Shown in pieces: positions 53,001 to 62,422 of a stretch of 64,000 nucleotides of DNA. Numbering within the stretch: the first letter of the stretch is position 1; every line of letters begins with the position of its first letter. Made by a program: the position numbers and the translations under genes. Below the pieces are notes generated by a model. That model was not told the DNA's origin, made no database searches, and worked only from the letters and a program-made list of their open reading frames with translations. This stretch comes from Archangium violaceum (GTDB taxonomy: Bacteria; Myxococcota; Myxococcia; Myxococcales; Myxococcaceae), in contig NZ_CP069338.1 in NCBI RefSeq assembly GCF_016859125.1, positions 5,643,501-5,707,500 of the forward strand, in the 5' to 3' direction.

Positions 53001-53618
53001 TCAGCGCGACTTCTTCCTGGGCGCGGACACCTGGGGCTCCGTTCCGCCCTCCGCGAGCAGCAGGGCGCGCGCGGCCTCGAGGAACTCATCCGACAGGGGA
53101 TGGGAGGACGTGGCCCTCGCCAGCGTCATCGTCCCGAAGCACAGCGCCAGCGTGCCCAGCGCCCGTTGCCGTGCCGTCACCCCGGCCTCCGCCGGCACGC
53201 GCGCGACCGCCTCCGCGACCAGCACCTCCAGCTCTTCCGCCAACGCCGCCTGGGCCTCCGGCGATGCCCGCGTCAGGTCCGACAGCACGGAGGGCATGAG
53301 GCAGCCGCTCTCCAGGTTGTCCCGGTTCTGGCGGCTCAGGTAGCGGCGCACGAAGTGGCTCAGCCACTCGCGGCCCCTCAGGTCCTCCAGCCCCCCGAGC
53401 CACCGCGGCCCCGTCTTCCTCATGAACGCGCGCACGGACTCTGCGAGCAGCGTGTCCTTCGAGGCGAAGTGGACATAGAAGCCGCCCACCGTCAGCCCCG
53501 CCGCCTTCATCACCCGCTCCACGCTCGCGCCCGCGAAGCCCTCCCGGCGGAAGAGGGACTCCGCCGCCGCGAGGATGCGCTCATGTGTGGCCTGCTTGTG
53601 TCCGGGTCCGTACCTCAT
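53001..53618 (-). CDS. TetR family transcriptional regulator
   Basis: 205 residues from the ATG at 53618, with GGAGGG seven bases ahead. The DNA-binding domain is at 10-57: ERILAAAESLFRREGFAGAS, then the recognition part VMKAAGLTVGGFYVHFASKD. The C-terminal ligand and dimer domain resembles the group with NLESGCLMPSVLSDL. It is divergent from the FabF-like gene and almost certainly controls the shared AT-rich region (53641-53734), which has several inverted repeats. The ligand could be an acyl compound given its neighbour, but this is inference. Confidence 0.92.
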   Translation of the reverse strand: MRYGPGHKQATHERILAAAESLFRREGFAGASVERVMKAAGLTVGGFYVHFASKDTLLAESVRAFMRKTGPRWLGGLEDLRGREWLSHFVRRYLSRQNRDNLESGCLMPSVLSDLTRASPEAQAALAEELEVLVAEAVARVPAEAGVTARQRALGTLALCFGTMTLARATSSHPLSDEFLEAARALLLAEGGTEPQVSAPRKKSR

Positions 53619-53640
53619 CGTCCCTCCAGCGGTGGTGGCG

Positions 53641-53734
53641 ATGATATGATAGATATCATTCAATCCGGCTTATGGCTCGGGTCCACCGACGATTGACCGG
53701 TTTGAATGATGATCATAATACCATCATCCATTCA
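53641..53734. promoter_or_regulatory. TetR operator region and promoter for the FabF-like gene
   Basis: A strikingly AT-rich island in GC-rich DNA. It holds a perfect 7-bp inverted repeat ATGATAT-GATAG-ATATCAT (53641-53659) and a larger pair, ATCATTCAATCCGG (53655-53668) against CCGGTTTGAATGAT (53697-53710), matching in 13 of 14 positions. Arms TGAATG and CATTCA enclose 53703-53734. A possible promoter for the plus strand is TTGACC (53693-53698) and TAATAC (53716-53721) with 17 bases between, overlapping the repeats, so TetR binding would block it. Confidence 0.65.
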
Positions 53735-53759
53735 AGGAAGCCGTCGAGGGGAGCTGACC

Positions 53760-55001
<1,242 letters not shown>

Positions 55002-55084
55002 TCCACACCCGTCCAAGGGCGACGGGGGCTGACGGCGCGGGGTGGTTGCTTTCCCGCGCGCATCGTGTCACGCCAGGGGCAGAG

Positions 55085-56242
55085 ATGATTCTCCAGGGTA
55101 CGGAAACGGGTTACCCGCGCCACGTCCACCGCATGGCAGCCGGCGCGTTGTTCTTCCTCCAGGGCGTGTGTTTCGCGAGCTGGGCCTCGCGCATCCCGAG
55201 CATCCAGCAGCGCCTGGGCCTCAGCGAGGCGGCGCTGGGGCTCGTGCTGCTGGCACTGCCCGCGGGCTCGATGATCGCCCTGCCGTTCTCTGGCTTGTGG
55301 GTGGCCCGTAAGGGCAGCGCGCTGGTGGCGCTCACGGCGCTGGTCTTCTATGGAATGGCGCTCGTGGGGCTGGGCCTGGCGGAGTCGCTCCCAGCGCTGC
55401 TCACGGTGCTGTTCGTGTTTGGCTTCACGGGCAACGTGGTGAACATCTCCGTGAACACGCAGGCGGTGGGCGTCGAGGCGCTCTACGGGCGCTCGGTGAT
55501 GGCGTCCTTCCATGGGCTGTGGAGCCTCGCGGGCTTCGTCGCCGCGGGAGTGGGCGCGGGGATGATCGGCGCGGGCGTGCCTCCGCTGCCCCACTTCCTG
55601 GGCATGGCGCTGTTCATGCTGGCGGTGCTCGCCGCGTGCTCGCGCTTCCTGCTCTCGGACGCGTCCAGCGCGTCCACCGGGGGGAGGCGGGTGTTCGTGA
55701 TGCCGGACCGGGAGTTGCTGGGCCTGGGCGTCATGGCCTTCTGCTGCATGATCTGCGAGGGCGCCATGTTCGACTGGAGCGGGGTGTACTTCCAGCGGGT
55801 GGTGGGCGCGGAGACGGACTGGGTGGGCTCGGGTTACGCGGCGTTCATGGCGATGATGGCGTCCGGGCGCTTCCTCGCGGACGGGCTCACGCGCCGGTTC
55901 GGCTTGCGGCGGGTATTCCAGGTGAGCGGCCTGCTCATCACGCTGGGGCTCATGCTGGCGGTGATGCTGCCGCGTCTGTCCACGGCGATCGTGGGCTTCA
56001 TGCTCGTGGGCCTGGGCGTGTCGAGCGTGGTGCCGCTCGTGTATGGGGCGGCGGGCAGATCGCGCACGATGTCCGCGGGAGTGGCCCTGGCGGCGGTGTC
56101 CTCCATCGGCTTCCTGGGCTTCCTGATAGGTCCTCCGCTCATTGGCCTGGTGGCGGGCGTGGCGAGCCTGCGCGGCTCGTTCACCCTCATCGCCATGCTG
56201 GGCCTGGGCGTGGCGGTGCTGGGCAGCCGCAGAGCGGCCTGA
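55085..56242 (+). CDS. MFS transporter
   Basis: 385 residues from the ATG at 55085 (AGGGG ahead). About twelve membrane helices with the MFS loop-2 motif reduced to GLWVARKGSALVAL after helix 2, and the related GRFLADGLTRRFGLRRVF after helix 8. Its shape and the motif FFLQGVCFASWASRIPSIQ near the start resemble the YbjJ-like sub-family. The substrate is unknown. It follows the FabF-like gene by 83 bases on the same strand and may be under the same TetR control. Confidence 0.87.
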   Translation: MILQGTETGYPRHVHRMAAGALFFLQGVCFASWASRIPSIQQRLGLSEAALGLVLLALPAGSMIALPFSGLWVARKGSALVALTALVFYGMALVGLGLAESLPALLTVLFVFGFTGNVVNISVNTQAVGVEALYGRSVMASFHGLWSLAGFVAAGVGAGMIGAGVPPLPHFLGMALFMLAVLAACSRFLLSDASSASTGGRRVFVMPDRELLGLGVMAFCCMICEGAMFDWSGVYFQRVVGAETDWVGSGYAAFMAMMASGRFLADGLTRRFGLRRVFQVSGLLITLGLMLAVMLPRLSTAIVGFMLVGLGVSSVVPLVYGAAGRSRTMSAGVALAAVSSIGFLGFLIGPPLIGLVAGVASLRGSFTLIAMLGLGVAVLGSRRAA

Positions 56243-56362
56243 CCCTCCTCATTTCCTGATTTCGTCGTCCAAGGAGGCCGGCTCGGGGGCTGGCCATCGC
56301 AGGCTCGTCTGGTGTACGGGCTGACTCCGAAGCCTGGGCCGTTGTGCGTGGTTGTTGTGGGT

Positions 56363-57241
56363 ATGGGATACAACGGACAGGAACTTCAGACGTCGGTGGG
56401 AATGCCGAGGACCTTGGCTATCCCGCGGTCACAGTATGACATCGCGTCCATCATGAGCGGCATCTATGGGGACGGCGTCATTGGCCTGAAGGGCGCCTTC
56501 GATCGCGGCTGGGTGCAGCGGCTGGGCGAGGACATCGAGACCTTGTTCCAGGAGGCGAACAAGCGGCCGGGCGGGGCGCTCGGGCGCGGCCCCAATCGCT
56601 ACTACGTCGAGATCCATCCGGAGCGGCTCCGGGGCTTCGTCGACCTCGTCACGCACCCATGGGTGGTGGCGGTATGCGAGGCGATCCTTGGCCCCGAGTA
56701 CAAGGTCGTGGAGCTCGGCTTCGACATTCCGTTCCCTGGCGCCCAGAACCAGCCCTGGCACCGTGACTTCCCCATTCCGGAGGAGACGCTGAAGGGCCGG
56801 CGCCTGAACTCCCTGGCGTTCAATCTCACCACCGTGGATGTCACCGAGGACATGGGCCCCTTCGAGTTCGCGCCCGGTACGCAGTGGGACGACTCGCCCG
56901 AGTTCGAGAACGGGATGTTCCCTCCCAAGTCGTTCTATCCCCGGTATCTGGAGCGCGCCCAGCGCCGGATGCCGAAGATGGGTGACATCTCGGCGCGCTC
57001 CGCCCTCACCATCCACCGGGGCACGGCCAATCACTCGGACAAGTCCCGGCCGACCCTCGTCCTCGGCGTTGACGCGCCGGATGCCCGCAACGCGGAGCGG
57101 CACGACCTGCAGATCAGCCGGGGGTACTTCGAGACGCTGCCCGAGCAGGTGATCCGGCACCTGACCTACCGTGTGGTCGATCAGCTGGAGGACATCGAGC
57201 AGGCGCACACCATCGAAGGCCTGAAGATGGCGGACTCCTGA
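56363..57241 (+). CDS. Phytanoyl-CoA dioxygenase (PhyH) family oxygenase
   Basis: 292 residues from the ATG at 56363; the ATG at 56402 and codons further upstream are alternatives because no ribosome site is clear. The Fe(II)/2-oxoglutarate facial triad is readable: His133-Arg-Asp135 (PWHRDFP) and distal His218, with the 2-oxoglutarate-binding Arg229 in HRGTANHSDKSRP. It should hydroxylate a small organic substrate such as a lipid or natural product. It lies alone between the MFS gene and a convergent Gfo/Idh/MocA oxidoreductase. Confidence 0.86.
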   Translation: MGYNGQELQTSVGMPRTLAIPRSQYDIASIMSGIYGDGVIGLKGAFDRGWVQRLGEDIETLFQEANKRPGGALGRGPNRYYVEIHPERLRGFVDLVTHPWVVAVCEAILGPEYKVVELGFDIPFPGAQNQPWHRDFPIPEETLKGRRLNSLAFNLTTVDVTEDMGPFEFAPGTQWDDSPEFENGMFPPKSFYPRYLERAQRRMPKMGDISARSALTIHRGTANHSDKSRPTLVLGVDAPDARNAERHDLQISRGYFETLPEQVIRHLTYRVVDQLEDIEQAHTIEGLKMADS

Positions 57242-57257
57242 GCTCCTCGCCCCGGGC

Positions 57258-58295
57258 TCACGGCGCGCCGCCGACCTGGCGTCGCGCCGCGTCGATCGTC
57301 TCGAGCACCGCGATGGTGCGCTCGAGCGGATGCAGCGGCGACTCCTCGAGGCCGTCCGCGATGTGCTGGGCGGCCGCTGTCGCCTGGTAGGCAAGGCCCT
57401 CGCCCCCGCGCAGGGCGGAAGGGTCGGCCCAGCGCAGCCGCGCATCCGACGTGTGGGAGATCAGCGTGAAGCCGCCGGGGGCGATGAACCGCGTCTCCAC
57501 CTGGATGCGTGCGAGCGCTCCGCTGATGGCCGCCTCGTTGGGCGTGTGGGCGAAGAGCGTCGTATGCACGAGCGCCTGCGCGCCCATGGCGTTGGTCAGT
57601 ACGAGGGCGGTCTGTCCATCGACCCCCGTCCTGGCGAGCTCACCCGTCGCGAGCACCCGCGTGGGCGTGCCGAGCACGAAGTGCGCGAACCAGATGGGAT
57701 AGACCGCGAGGTCCAGCAGGGCACCGCCTCCGAGCGCGGGGTTGAAGATGCGCCCCTCGGGGTCGAAGTCGAAACGGACCCCGAAGTCCGCGGTGACGAG
57801 ACGGATGTCTCCGAGTACGCCGTCCCGCAGCAGCCGGTCGATGAGGACCGTCTGCGGGAGGAAGCGGGTCCACATCGCTTCCATGGCGAACACCCCCGCG
57901 GCGCGAGCGGCGTCGGCGATCTCTCGCGCCTCGGCGGCGTTGAGCGCCATGGGTTTCTCCACCAGCACGTGCTTGCCCGCGGCGATGGCGAGAAGGGCCT
58001 GCCGCTTGTGCTCGCTGTGCGGCGACGCCACGTAGACGATGTCGATGCTGGGATCCTCGACGAGCTGCGTATAGGAGCCGTAGGCGCGCGGGATGGCGTA
58101 CGCCGCCGCGAAGCTCCGCGCACGCTCGGGATCGCGAGAGGCCACGGCGTGCACGCGCTGGTCGGTGTTGTGGTGGAGTGTCCGGACGAACTCCCCCGCG
58201 ATACGCCCGGGTGCGAGCACCCCCCACCGCAGCACGGGCCCTCCACGCAGCGGGGTGATGTCGGGCTCGGGCAGGGCAGAAGGAAAGGTCTTCAC
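57258..58295 (-). CDS. Gfo/Idh/MocA family oxidoreductase
   Basis: 345 residues from a GTG at 58295. The Rossmann start is RWGVLAPGRIAGEF, slightly off the usual G-x-G-x-x-G. The family motif GKHVLVEKPMALNAAEA (Lys of EKP) is present. The C-terminal domain has the beta sheet with LGGGALLDLAVYPI, close to the trans-dihydrobenzenediol dehydrogenase-like branch. It uses NAD(P) to oxidise or reduce a sugar or related hydroxyl compound in the cytoplasm. It converges with the PhyH gene (16-base gap). Confidence 0.9.
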   Translation of the reverse strand: MKTFPSALPEPDITPLRGGPVLRWGVLAPGRIAGEFVRTLHHNTDQRVHAVASRDPERARSFAAAYAIPRAYGSYTQLVEDPSIDIVYVASPHSEHKRQALLAIAAGKHVLVEKPMALNAAEAREIADAARAAGVFAMEAMWTRFLPQTVLIDRLLRDGVLGDIRLVTADFGVRFDFDPEGRIFNPALGGGALLDLAVYPIWFAHFVLGTPTRVLATGELARTGVDGQTALVLTNAMGAQALVHTTLFAHTPNEAAISGALARIQVETRFIAPGGFTLISHTSDARLRWADPSALRGGEGLAYQATAAAQHIADGLEESPLHPLERTIAVLETIDAARRQVGGAP

Positions 58296-58414
58296 GCGCC
58301 CGAACGTATCAGCCGCGAAGCTTCGCCGTACATGACTCGCGCTCGTATGGCAGTCCCGCCTTGGCAGGCGGGACCAGTCGGTGCGGCAAGTCCCGTGAGC
58401 ATTGGCTCTTCTCT

Positions 58415-59233
58415 TCAGTTCTTCCAGGCTCCCCGCGCTGCCGCCTCGGCCGCGTAGGTCTCGAACGGCTTCGGCTCGCGCCCGGTCACCCGTCGTACGA
58501 TGTCGTTCGGCTCGACGTCGCCCTGCTCACGGAGTGCGGCGAAGGCGTCGACCGCGGCCTTCGCATCCTTCTCGGGCAGGCCTCGTTCGACCAGGGCGGC
58601 GATGTACGCATCGGCGGTCCCGACGAATCGGAGCCGTCGACCCGACGCTCGCCCGATGATGTCGACGGCTTCCTCGAAGCTCAGCGCTCGCGGTCCGCTC
58701 AACTCATAGGTGTTCCCGACATGGCCATCCTCCGTCAGTGCCACCGCGATGACGGCGGCGATGTCATCCGCGTCGTTGAACGCCTGGCGTAGATCGCCCA
58801 CGGGAAGCCTGACCTCGCCCGCGAGGATCTCCTCACGGAAGAATCCCTCGTCGAAGTTCTGGTTGAACCAGTCCGGGCGTACGATCGTCCAGTCCGCGCC
58901 CGAAGCGCGAACGGTTCGTTCCGCCGCCATGAGGCGTTCGTCCTTCATGACCTCGATACTCTTGCTCGATAGGAGCACGATGCGGCGGACACCGCTGGAC
59001 ACGGCGAGCTCCACGAAGGAGGGCTCGACGGAGACTCCATCGGGAGCCATGAGGTACATCCGCGAGGCGTTGCCCACGGCGCCCTTCCATGAGTCGGGAT
59101 CGGCCCAGTCGAATCGCACGTCTCCGCTGCGTGAGGCGGCCCTCACCGAGTGACCGCGAGCATGCAGTCGAGCGGCGACCCTTCGTCCGATCGTGCCGCT
59201 CGCGCCCAGTACGAGAATGTTCTGATGGCTCAT
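58415..59233 (-). CDS. NmrA-like NAD(P)-binding reductase
   Basis: 272 residues from the ATG at 59233 (AGGAG ahead). Atypical short-chain dehydrogenase: NILVLGASGTIGRRVAARL, then the substrate-side IVLLSSKSIEV and WTIVRPDWFNQNF. The active-site Tyr-x3-Lys of classical SDRs is missing, as in the NmrA/azoreductase-like group. It might act as a quinone or azo reductase, or a redox sensor. It starts 28 bases after the cupin gene, so the two likely form one operon. Confidence 0.88.
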   Translation of the reverse strand: MSHQNILVLGASGTIGRRVAARLHARGHSVRAASRSGDVRFDWADPDSWKGAVGNASRMYLMAPDGVSVEPSFVELAVSSGVRRIVLLSSKSIEVMKDERLMAAERTVRASGADWTIVRPDWFNQNFDEGFFREEILAGEVRLPVGDLRQAFNDADDIAAVIAVALTEDGHVGNTYELSGPRALSFEEAVDIIGRASGRRLRFVGTADAYIAALVERGLPEKDAKAAVDAFAALREQGDVEPNDIVRRVTGREPKPFETYAAEAAARGAWKN

Positions 59234-59261
59234 GGTGAACTCCTGTGTGCTTTCCTCTGGT

Positions 59262-59627
59262 TCAGAGTCGCTCCAGGGCGTCCCTCGTGCGCTCCGTCCG
59301 CACGTTGCCCGTGTTGAGGGTGGAGGCCGGCTCGAAGAGCAACACCTGCACTTCCTCATCGGCCACGGGCCGGTGCTCCACTCCACGAGGTACCACGATG
59401 AACTCGCCCTCCCGGATGTCGATCGCCCCGTCGCGGAGCTCCATCCGGAAGCTGCCCCGCACCACGAGGAATAACTCGTCCTCGTGGTCGTGGTGGTGCC
59501 AATCGAACGGGCCCTTGAGCTTCACCAGCTTCACCTGCTGACCGTTCAACTCTCCGACGACACGCGGGTTCCAGTGATCGGAAAAAAGAGCGAACTTCTC
59601 GGCGAGATTGACCTTCTGGAGCGACAT
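59262..59627 (-). CDS. Cupin-domain protein
   Basis: 121 residues from the ATG at 59627, with GGAGGTGTT ahead. It is a single cupin barrel: motif 1 is HHHDHEDELFLVVRG (His and Glu metal ligands, near residue 45-59) and motif 2 EGEFIVVPRGVEHRP (distal His). It is a small metal-binding enzyme or sensor; the substrate is not readable. It is co-directional with, and 28 bases ahead of, the NmrA-like gene, and divergent from the cytochrome-like gene 75 bases away. Confidence 0.9.
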   Translation of the reverse strand: MSLQKVNLAEKFALFSDHWNPRVVGELNGQQVKLVKLKGPFDWHHHDHEDELFLVVRGSFRMELRDGAIDIREGEFIVVPRGVEHRPVADEEVQVLLFEPASTLNTGNVRTERTRDALERL

Positions 59628-59702
59628 GGCGGAACACCTCCGGATGCGGGGCACCTATCATGCCCGTCCTTTCGCTGCGGCTGGACTGGTAGGTTGGGGC
59701 GC

Positions 59703-60215
59703 ATGTGGCTCGATGACACGGAACGAGATGCGGTGACCTCACTGTTGCCCGAGAAGAAGCGACCGCGGCGCTGGGTGTTCGTCCTGGGTGGATTGCTGCT
59801 GGTATGGGGGTGTGGCGGGGGAGGGGAGCCTGACCCGGAACCGGAACCAGAGGAGCGTCCCACCTTCAGCGGTGACGTGGTTCCCCTCTTCCAGGGGTCG
59901 TGCGGTTTCGGTTCGAGCTGTCACGGCACCGCGCAGCCGGCGGGCTACGTGCAACTCACCACCGGCTCGGGGGACGCCGCCGCCCTCCTGGAGCGCTTGA
60001 AGGCGAAGAGCGTCCGAGAGCCCTCGTTGCCGCTGGTGGATCCGGGAAATCCCTCGGGAAGCTTCCTGCTGCGAAAGGTGACGGGTGACTTCACGGGCCT
60101 GCCGTGCGCTCCGAACGCCTGTGGAGAACGCATGCCCCAGCGCAGTACACCTCTTCCCCAGGAGGAGATCGACTCGCTGGAGCGGTGGATCCAACAGGGC
60201 GCTGTCCTCGAATAG
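59703..60215 (+). CDS. Cytochrome-like lipoprotein
   Basis: 170 residues from the ATG at 59703. The N-terminus (1-24) is hydrophilic, followed by a hydrophobic lipoprotein core ending LVWGC (Cys37). The mature part opens with a Pro/Glu linker and a segment FSGDVVPLFQGSCGFGSSCHGT. This resembles the heme region of the cytochrome c-like domains in secreted proteins of planctomycetes and myxobacteria, but the spacing is C-x5-CH instead of C-x2-CH, so heme binding is doubtful. Two cysteines more (PCAPNACG) follow. The next gene starts 13 bases after the stop. Confidence 0.7.
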   Translation: MWLDDTERDAVTSLLPEKKRPRRWVFVLGGLLLVWGCGGGGEPDPEPEPEERPTFSGDVVPLFQGSCGFGSSCHGTAQPAGYVQLTTGSGDAAALLERLKAKSVREPSLPLVDPGNPSGSFLLRKVTGDFTGLPCAPNACGERMPQRSTPLPQEEIDSLERWIQQGAVLE

Positions 60216-60228
60216 ACTCGTCCACCCC

Positions 60229-61509
60229 ATGGCCTCCTGGAGACTCCTCACCTGCCTGGGCGTGCTGTCCGCGGCCTCCGTGCATGCGCACGGTGGCTTG
60301 ATGGAGACCCAGAGCTACACCGCTCGCCGGGGGCACCCGGAAGACCAGTTGATGAGCTTCACCCGGGGCGCGCTCATCTCCCGCGACGGCGGCGGCTCCT
60401 GGCGCTGGGTGTGCGCGGAGGCCATGGGGTACGGCAGTTGGCAACCCGAGGGCTACGCGTGGCTCTCGGGTGGAGACATCCTCGCGGCCACCGGTAAGGC
60501 CCTGTTGCGCTCACGCGATGGGGGGTGCTCATGGGCCTTGTCCACGGCGTTCCAGGACGCCTGGGTCTCCGCCCTCGCCGAGCACCCCACGAACGACACC
60601 CTCCTCTATGCGGCCACGGGAAGGCCCGCGGTGACCAATCTCCTGTACCGCTCGGAGGATGGTGGGGAGACGTGGAAGCCCACCCCTCTGAGTCGAGAAG
60701 CCGTCTTCTCCGCCGTGCGCGTGGCTCCGTCCGACCCGAAGCGCCTCTATCTCAGCGGCTGGAAGGGTTATGAGATGTACCTCTTCCGCAGCGACGATGA
60801 AGGCGAGACGTGGGAGGACCTGCCTCAAGCGTTCCCCTGGTGGCTCCAGGGCGCGTATGACTTGAAGCTGCTGTCGGTGAGCCCGGCCAATCCGGACGTG
60901 CTGTGGGTGCGCGTGTCCTCGCGGGGCACGGCCGGCAACATCCTCTACACCGTGCTGCGCAGTGATGATGGCGGGCGCACGCTCACGTCCGTGCTGGAGC
61001 AGGAGGACCCGCTCGTCAACATGGACGTCTCGGCCGATGGCCGGACCGCCTGGGTGGCGACCTACAACCACTTCTTTCGAGGGCGTGAGGGTGAGTCCTT
61101 CCTCGAGCTGCCCCTGCCCACGGGCAATGCGTGCGTGACGCGCATGGGTGACGTCCTCTACGCCTGTGGCTCCACCTGGGTGCACGAATGGGCCCTGGCG
61201 CGCAGCGCCGACGAGGGCACCTCGTGGGAGCCGCTCTTCAGCCTCCGTGAAGTCCAGGGCGTCCACGAGTGCCCGGCGGGCACGCCCGTGAGGGAGCGGT
61301 GCTCTTCGCTCTGGCCCCAGCTCGCCGAGCAGCTCGGCGCACCCCTCTCGCCAGCGCAACCGGACGCCGGAACGCCCGATGGGGAAGCCCCTCCGAAGTC
61401 GGAGGGGTGTGGTGCCGCGGCCGGGAGCGTGGGGATGGCCCCGCTGCTCCTGTTGATCCTGATGCGCCGGGGTTGGCGGCGTGCGGAGGGACGGCCGCGC
61501 CTCAGGTGA
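60229..61509 (+). CDS. BNR/Asp-box repeat protein with MYXO-CTERM tag
   Basis: 426 residues from the ATG at 60229. A signal peptide ends near VHAHG. Six Asp-box motifs (S-x-D-x-G-x-[ST]-W), such as SRDGGGSW, SEDGGETW, SDDEGETW and SADEGTSW, imply a beta-propeller of the sialidase/photosystem II stability factor shape, without sialidase catalytic Arg residues that I can place. The C-terminus has a Pro/Asp linker, GCGAAAG, a hydrophobic stretch (about 403-413) and an Arg-rich end, a MYXO-CTERM sorting tag. It should be lipidated and cleaved by a myxosortase and displayed on the surface. Co-transcribed with the cytochrome-like gene. Confidence 0.87.
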   Translation: MASWRLLTCLGVLSAASVHAHGGLMETQSYTARRGHPEDQLMSFTRGALISRDGGGSWRWVCAEAMGYGSWQPEGYAWLSGGDILAATGKALLRSRDGGCSWALSTAFQDAWVSALAEHPTNDTLLYAATGRPAVTNLLYRSEDGGETWKPTPLSREAVFSAVRVAPSDPKRLYLSGWKGYEMYLFRSDDEGETWEDLPQAFPWWLQGAYDLKLLSVSPANPDVLWVRVSSRGTAGNILYTVLRSDDGGRTLTSVLEQEDPLVNMDVSADGRTAWVATYNHFFRGREGESFLELPLPTGNACVTRMGDVLYACGSTWVHEWALARSADEGTSWEPLFSLREVQGVHECPAGTPVRERCSSLWPQLAEQLGAPLSPAQPDAGTPDGEAPPKSEGCGAAAGSVGMAPLLLLILMRRGWRRAEGRPRLR

Positions 61510-61545
61510 GAGCCCCCGAGGCGCGGTGGACCTTTCGTCACCACG

Positions 61546-62412
61546 CTACGGGCAGGGCTGTCCCAACTTGTAGCCCTGCTTGCACATACACAGGCATTGA
61601 CGCTCCTCGCCGGGCACGTTGCAGGCGGGGCGGATGGTAAGGGTCTTCTGGAGGCCCTTGCCTCGACTATCCTGGAGGATGACGGCGAGCTCGTAGTTCT
61701 GGTCGTAGAGGTCCATGCTGGACCAGTTGTTGGGACACAGCGGTACGTTGGAGAACGTGGAGTAATCCTCGTCGGTGCTCGACCCCTTGCCGTCCGGGCT
61801 CCGCTCCAGGTTGACGGTTCGCGAGTCGAACATGAGCTTGCCGGTGATGGGATTCTCCACCACGCCCATCAGTGTCACACCACAGGGATCCATGTTGATC
61901 ACATCGCGCACCCCGATGAATGACACGCGCCCGCCCTGGGGCGGTTCGACGAGCGAGACGATGCTCCCCTGCGTGAGCGGAATCGACGGCGACGTCATCC
62001 AGTCGGGCCCGAGCGCAGTGATCGTGAAGTCGGGCGCTCCATTGGGATCTCCCAGGTAGGGGATGCCGCACGACGTGGGGATCGTGCCCGCGTCCGGGGT
62101 CGTCGTACCCGCGTCCGGAGTCGTCGTACCCGCGTCCGGAGTCTCCGTACCCGCGTCCGGGGTCGTCGTGCCCGAGTCCGGGTTCTCCGTACCCGCATCA
62201 GGAGTCTCCGTACCCGAGTCGGGAGTCGTCGTGCCCGAGTCCGGGGTCTCCGCGCCCGAATCCGGAGTCGTCGTGCCCGCGTCCTGGCCCGTACCCGCGT
62301 CCTCGAGGGTGCCCGAGTCCTGGGGGGTGCCGCCGCCCTCCGGGCCACAGCCCATGGCCAGACAGAGCGACAGCAACACGACGGGAACATATCTCATGGG
62401 ATGCACTTGCAT
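61546..62412 (-). CDS. Lipoprotein with heptad Thr-Pro-Asp-Gly-Thr repeats
   Basis: 288 residues (ATG at 62412; an ATG at 62397 is equally plausible). The lipobox is LAMGC (Cys22). Residues about 49-111 are nine copies of a 7-residue repeat (TPDSGTT type), a flexible stalk lifting the domain off the membrane. The C-terminal domain of about 175 residues is beta-rich, with Cys pairs ending in ERQCLCMCKQGYKLGQPC. No known family. It lies 10 bases after the copper monooxygenase-like gene on the same strand, so both are probably one operon. Confidence 0.8.
   Translation of the reverse strand: MQVHPMRYVPVVLLSLCLAMGCGPEGGGTPQDSGTLEDAGTGQDAGTTTPDSGAETPDSGTTTPDSGTETPDAGTENPDSGTTTPDAGTETPDAGTTTPDAGTTTPDAGTIPTSCGIPYLGDPNGAPDFTITALGPDWMTSPSIPLTQGSIVSLVEPPQGGRVSFIGVRDVINMDPCGVTLMGVVENPITGKLMFDSRTVNLERSPDGKGSSTDEDYSTFSNVPLCPNNWSSMDLYDQNYELAVILQDSRGKGLQKTLTIRPACNVPGEERQCLCMCKQGYKLGQPCP
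62080..62268 (-). repeat. 21-bp tandem repeat coding for the lipoprotein stalk
   Basis: Nine consecutive 21-base units (each coding TPD-S/A-G-T-T/E) with few differences between units. Such runs can change copy number by slipped pairing and alter stalk length by seven residues without changing the frame. Confidence 0.8.
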
Positions 62413-62422
62413 GACAGCCTTG

